From positions 1-5,757 of the forward strand of contig JAOQAL010000649.1 in NCBI GenBank assembly GCA_025963615.1: 5,757 nucleotides of DNA, given 5' to 3'. The notes below the pieces were generated by a model. The model was not told where the DNA came from and ran no database searches. It was given only the letters and a program-made list of their open reading frames with translations. Every line of letters starts with the position of its first letter. The stretch's first letter is position 1. Source of the stretch: Chitinophagaceae bacterium (GTDB taxonomy: Bacteria > Bacteroidota > Bacteroidia > Chitinophagales > Chitinophagaceae). The translations under genes and the position numbers were made by a program. This document shows, piece after piece, positions 5,632 through 5,757 of this stretch.

Positions 5632-5757
5632 ATGGAAAGAATTACCCTTTTATTTATTTTCTTCTTATTATTCCTGAATTCTTTTTGCCAGGATTGGACT
5701 CACCCGCAACTGGATGCTGCTAACACAGCCAAAGAAGTAAACAATATTACGGATGTA
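5632..5757 (+). CDS. Secreted protein N-terminus, possibly CAP/SCP-domain, 3' partial
   Basis: The gene runs off the window; 42 codons are visible from the ATG at 5632, which follows an A/T-rich leader without Shine-Dalgarno. Residues 1-19 (MERITLLFIFFLLFLNSFC) form a signal peptide: a short charged start, a strongly hydrophobic core and a likely cleavage near C19-Q20. The cysteine is not in a proper lipobox (N-S-F precede it), so a lipoprotein is less likely. The mature start, DWTHPQLDAANTAKEVNNI, recalls secreted Bacteroidetes proteins in which a Trp-containing stretch and an AAxTAK-type segment precede a CAP (SCP-like) domain. That is pattern memory from few residues, so the family is tentative. 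It is transcribed divergently from the AraC gene. Confidence 0.6.
   Translation, partial: MERITLLFIFFLLFLNSFCQDWTHPQLDAANTAKEVNNITDV

Noticed and set aside
5646..5691. Lipoprotein signal in the 3'-partial secreted protein
   Set aside because: The residues before Cys19 are N-S-F, which do not fit a lipobox; an ordinary signal peptide is more likely.

Overview
The window looks like chromosomal DNA from a member of the Bacteroidetes, most likely a Chitinophagaceae-type organism. The pointers are moderate GC, A/T-rich leaders without Shine-Dalgarno sequences, the style of the FHA and AraC proteins, and a signal peptide ending in C-Q. This placement is inferred from protein style and not from a marker gene.

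Layout: (1) Positions 1-2651, plus strand, hold a large cell-wall synthesis gene whose start lies upstream of the window. It joins a SEDS (RodA/FtsW-type) glycosyltransferase to a class B penicillin-binding protein (transpeptidase) in one chain. (2) After a 9-base gap, 2661-3578 encodes a cytoplasmic FHA-domain protein, almost certainly in the same operon. (3) Positions 3579-3956 are non-coding. They hold degenerate GCTGGATA-type direct repeats, a possible decayed interspersed repeat, a strong hairpin that fits a terminator for the minus-strand genes, and a palindromic element. (4) On the minus strand, an AraC-family regulator (5291-4476) is followed 48 bases later by a small four-helix DUF1772-like membrane protein (4427-3957), probably one transcript. 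(5) Positions 5292-5631 are non-coding and contain a second copy of the palindromic element. (6) At 5632 a plus-strand gene for a secreted protein begins and runs off the window end.

How the genes fit together: the SEDS domain would polymerise glycan from lipid II and the fused transpeptidase would crosslink it. The adjacent FHA protein suggests control by Ser/Thr phosphorylation, resembling the actinobacterial fhaA/fhaB-pstP-rodA-pbpA-pknA/pknB arrangement, although no kinase or phosphatase is visible here. The AraC/DUF1772 pair is an independent unit, convergent with the wall operon and bracketed by two same-orientation copies of a roughly 70-base palindromic repeat. The most notable items are the SEDS-PBP fusion with its FHA partner, and the paired repeats around the AraC unit.
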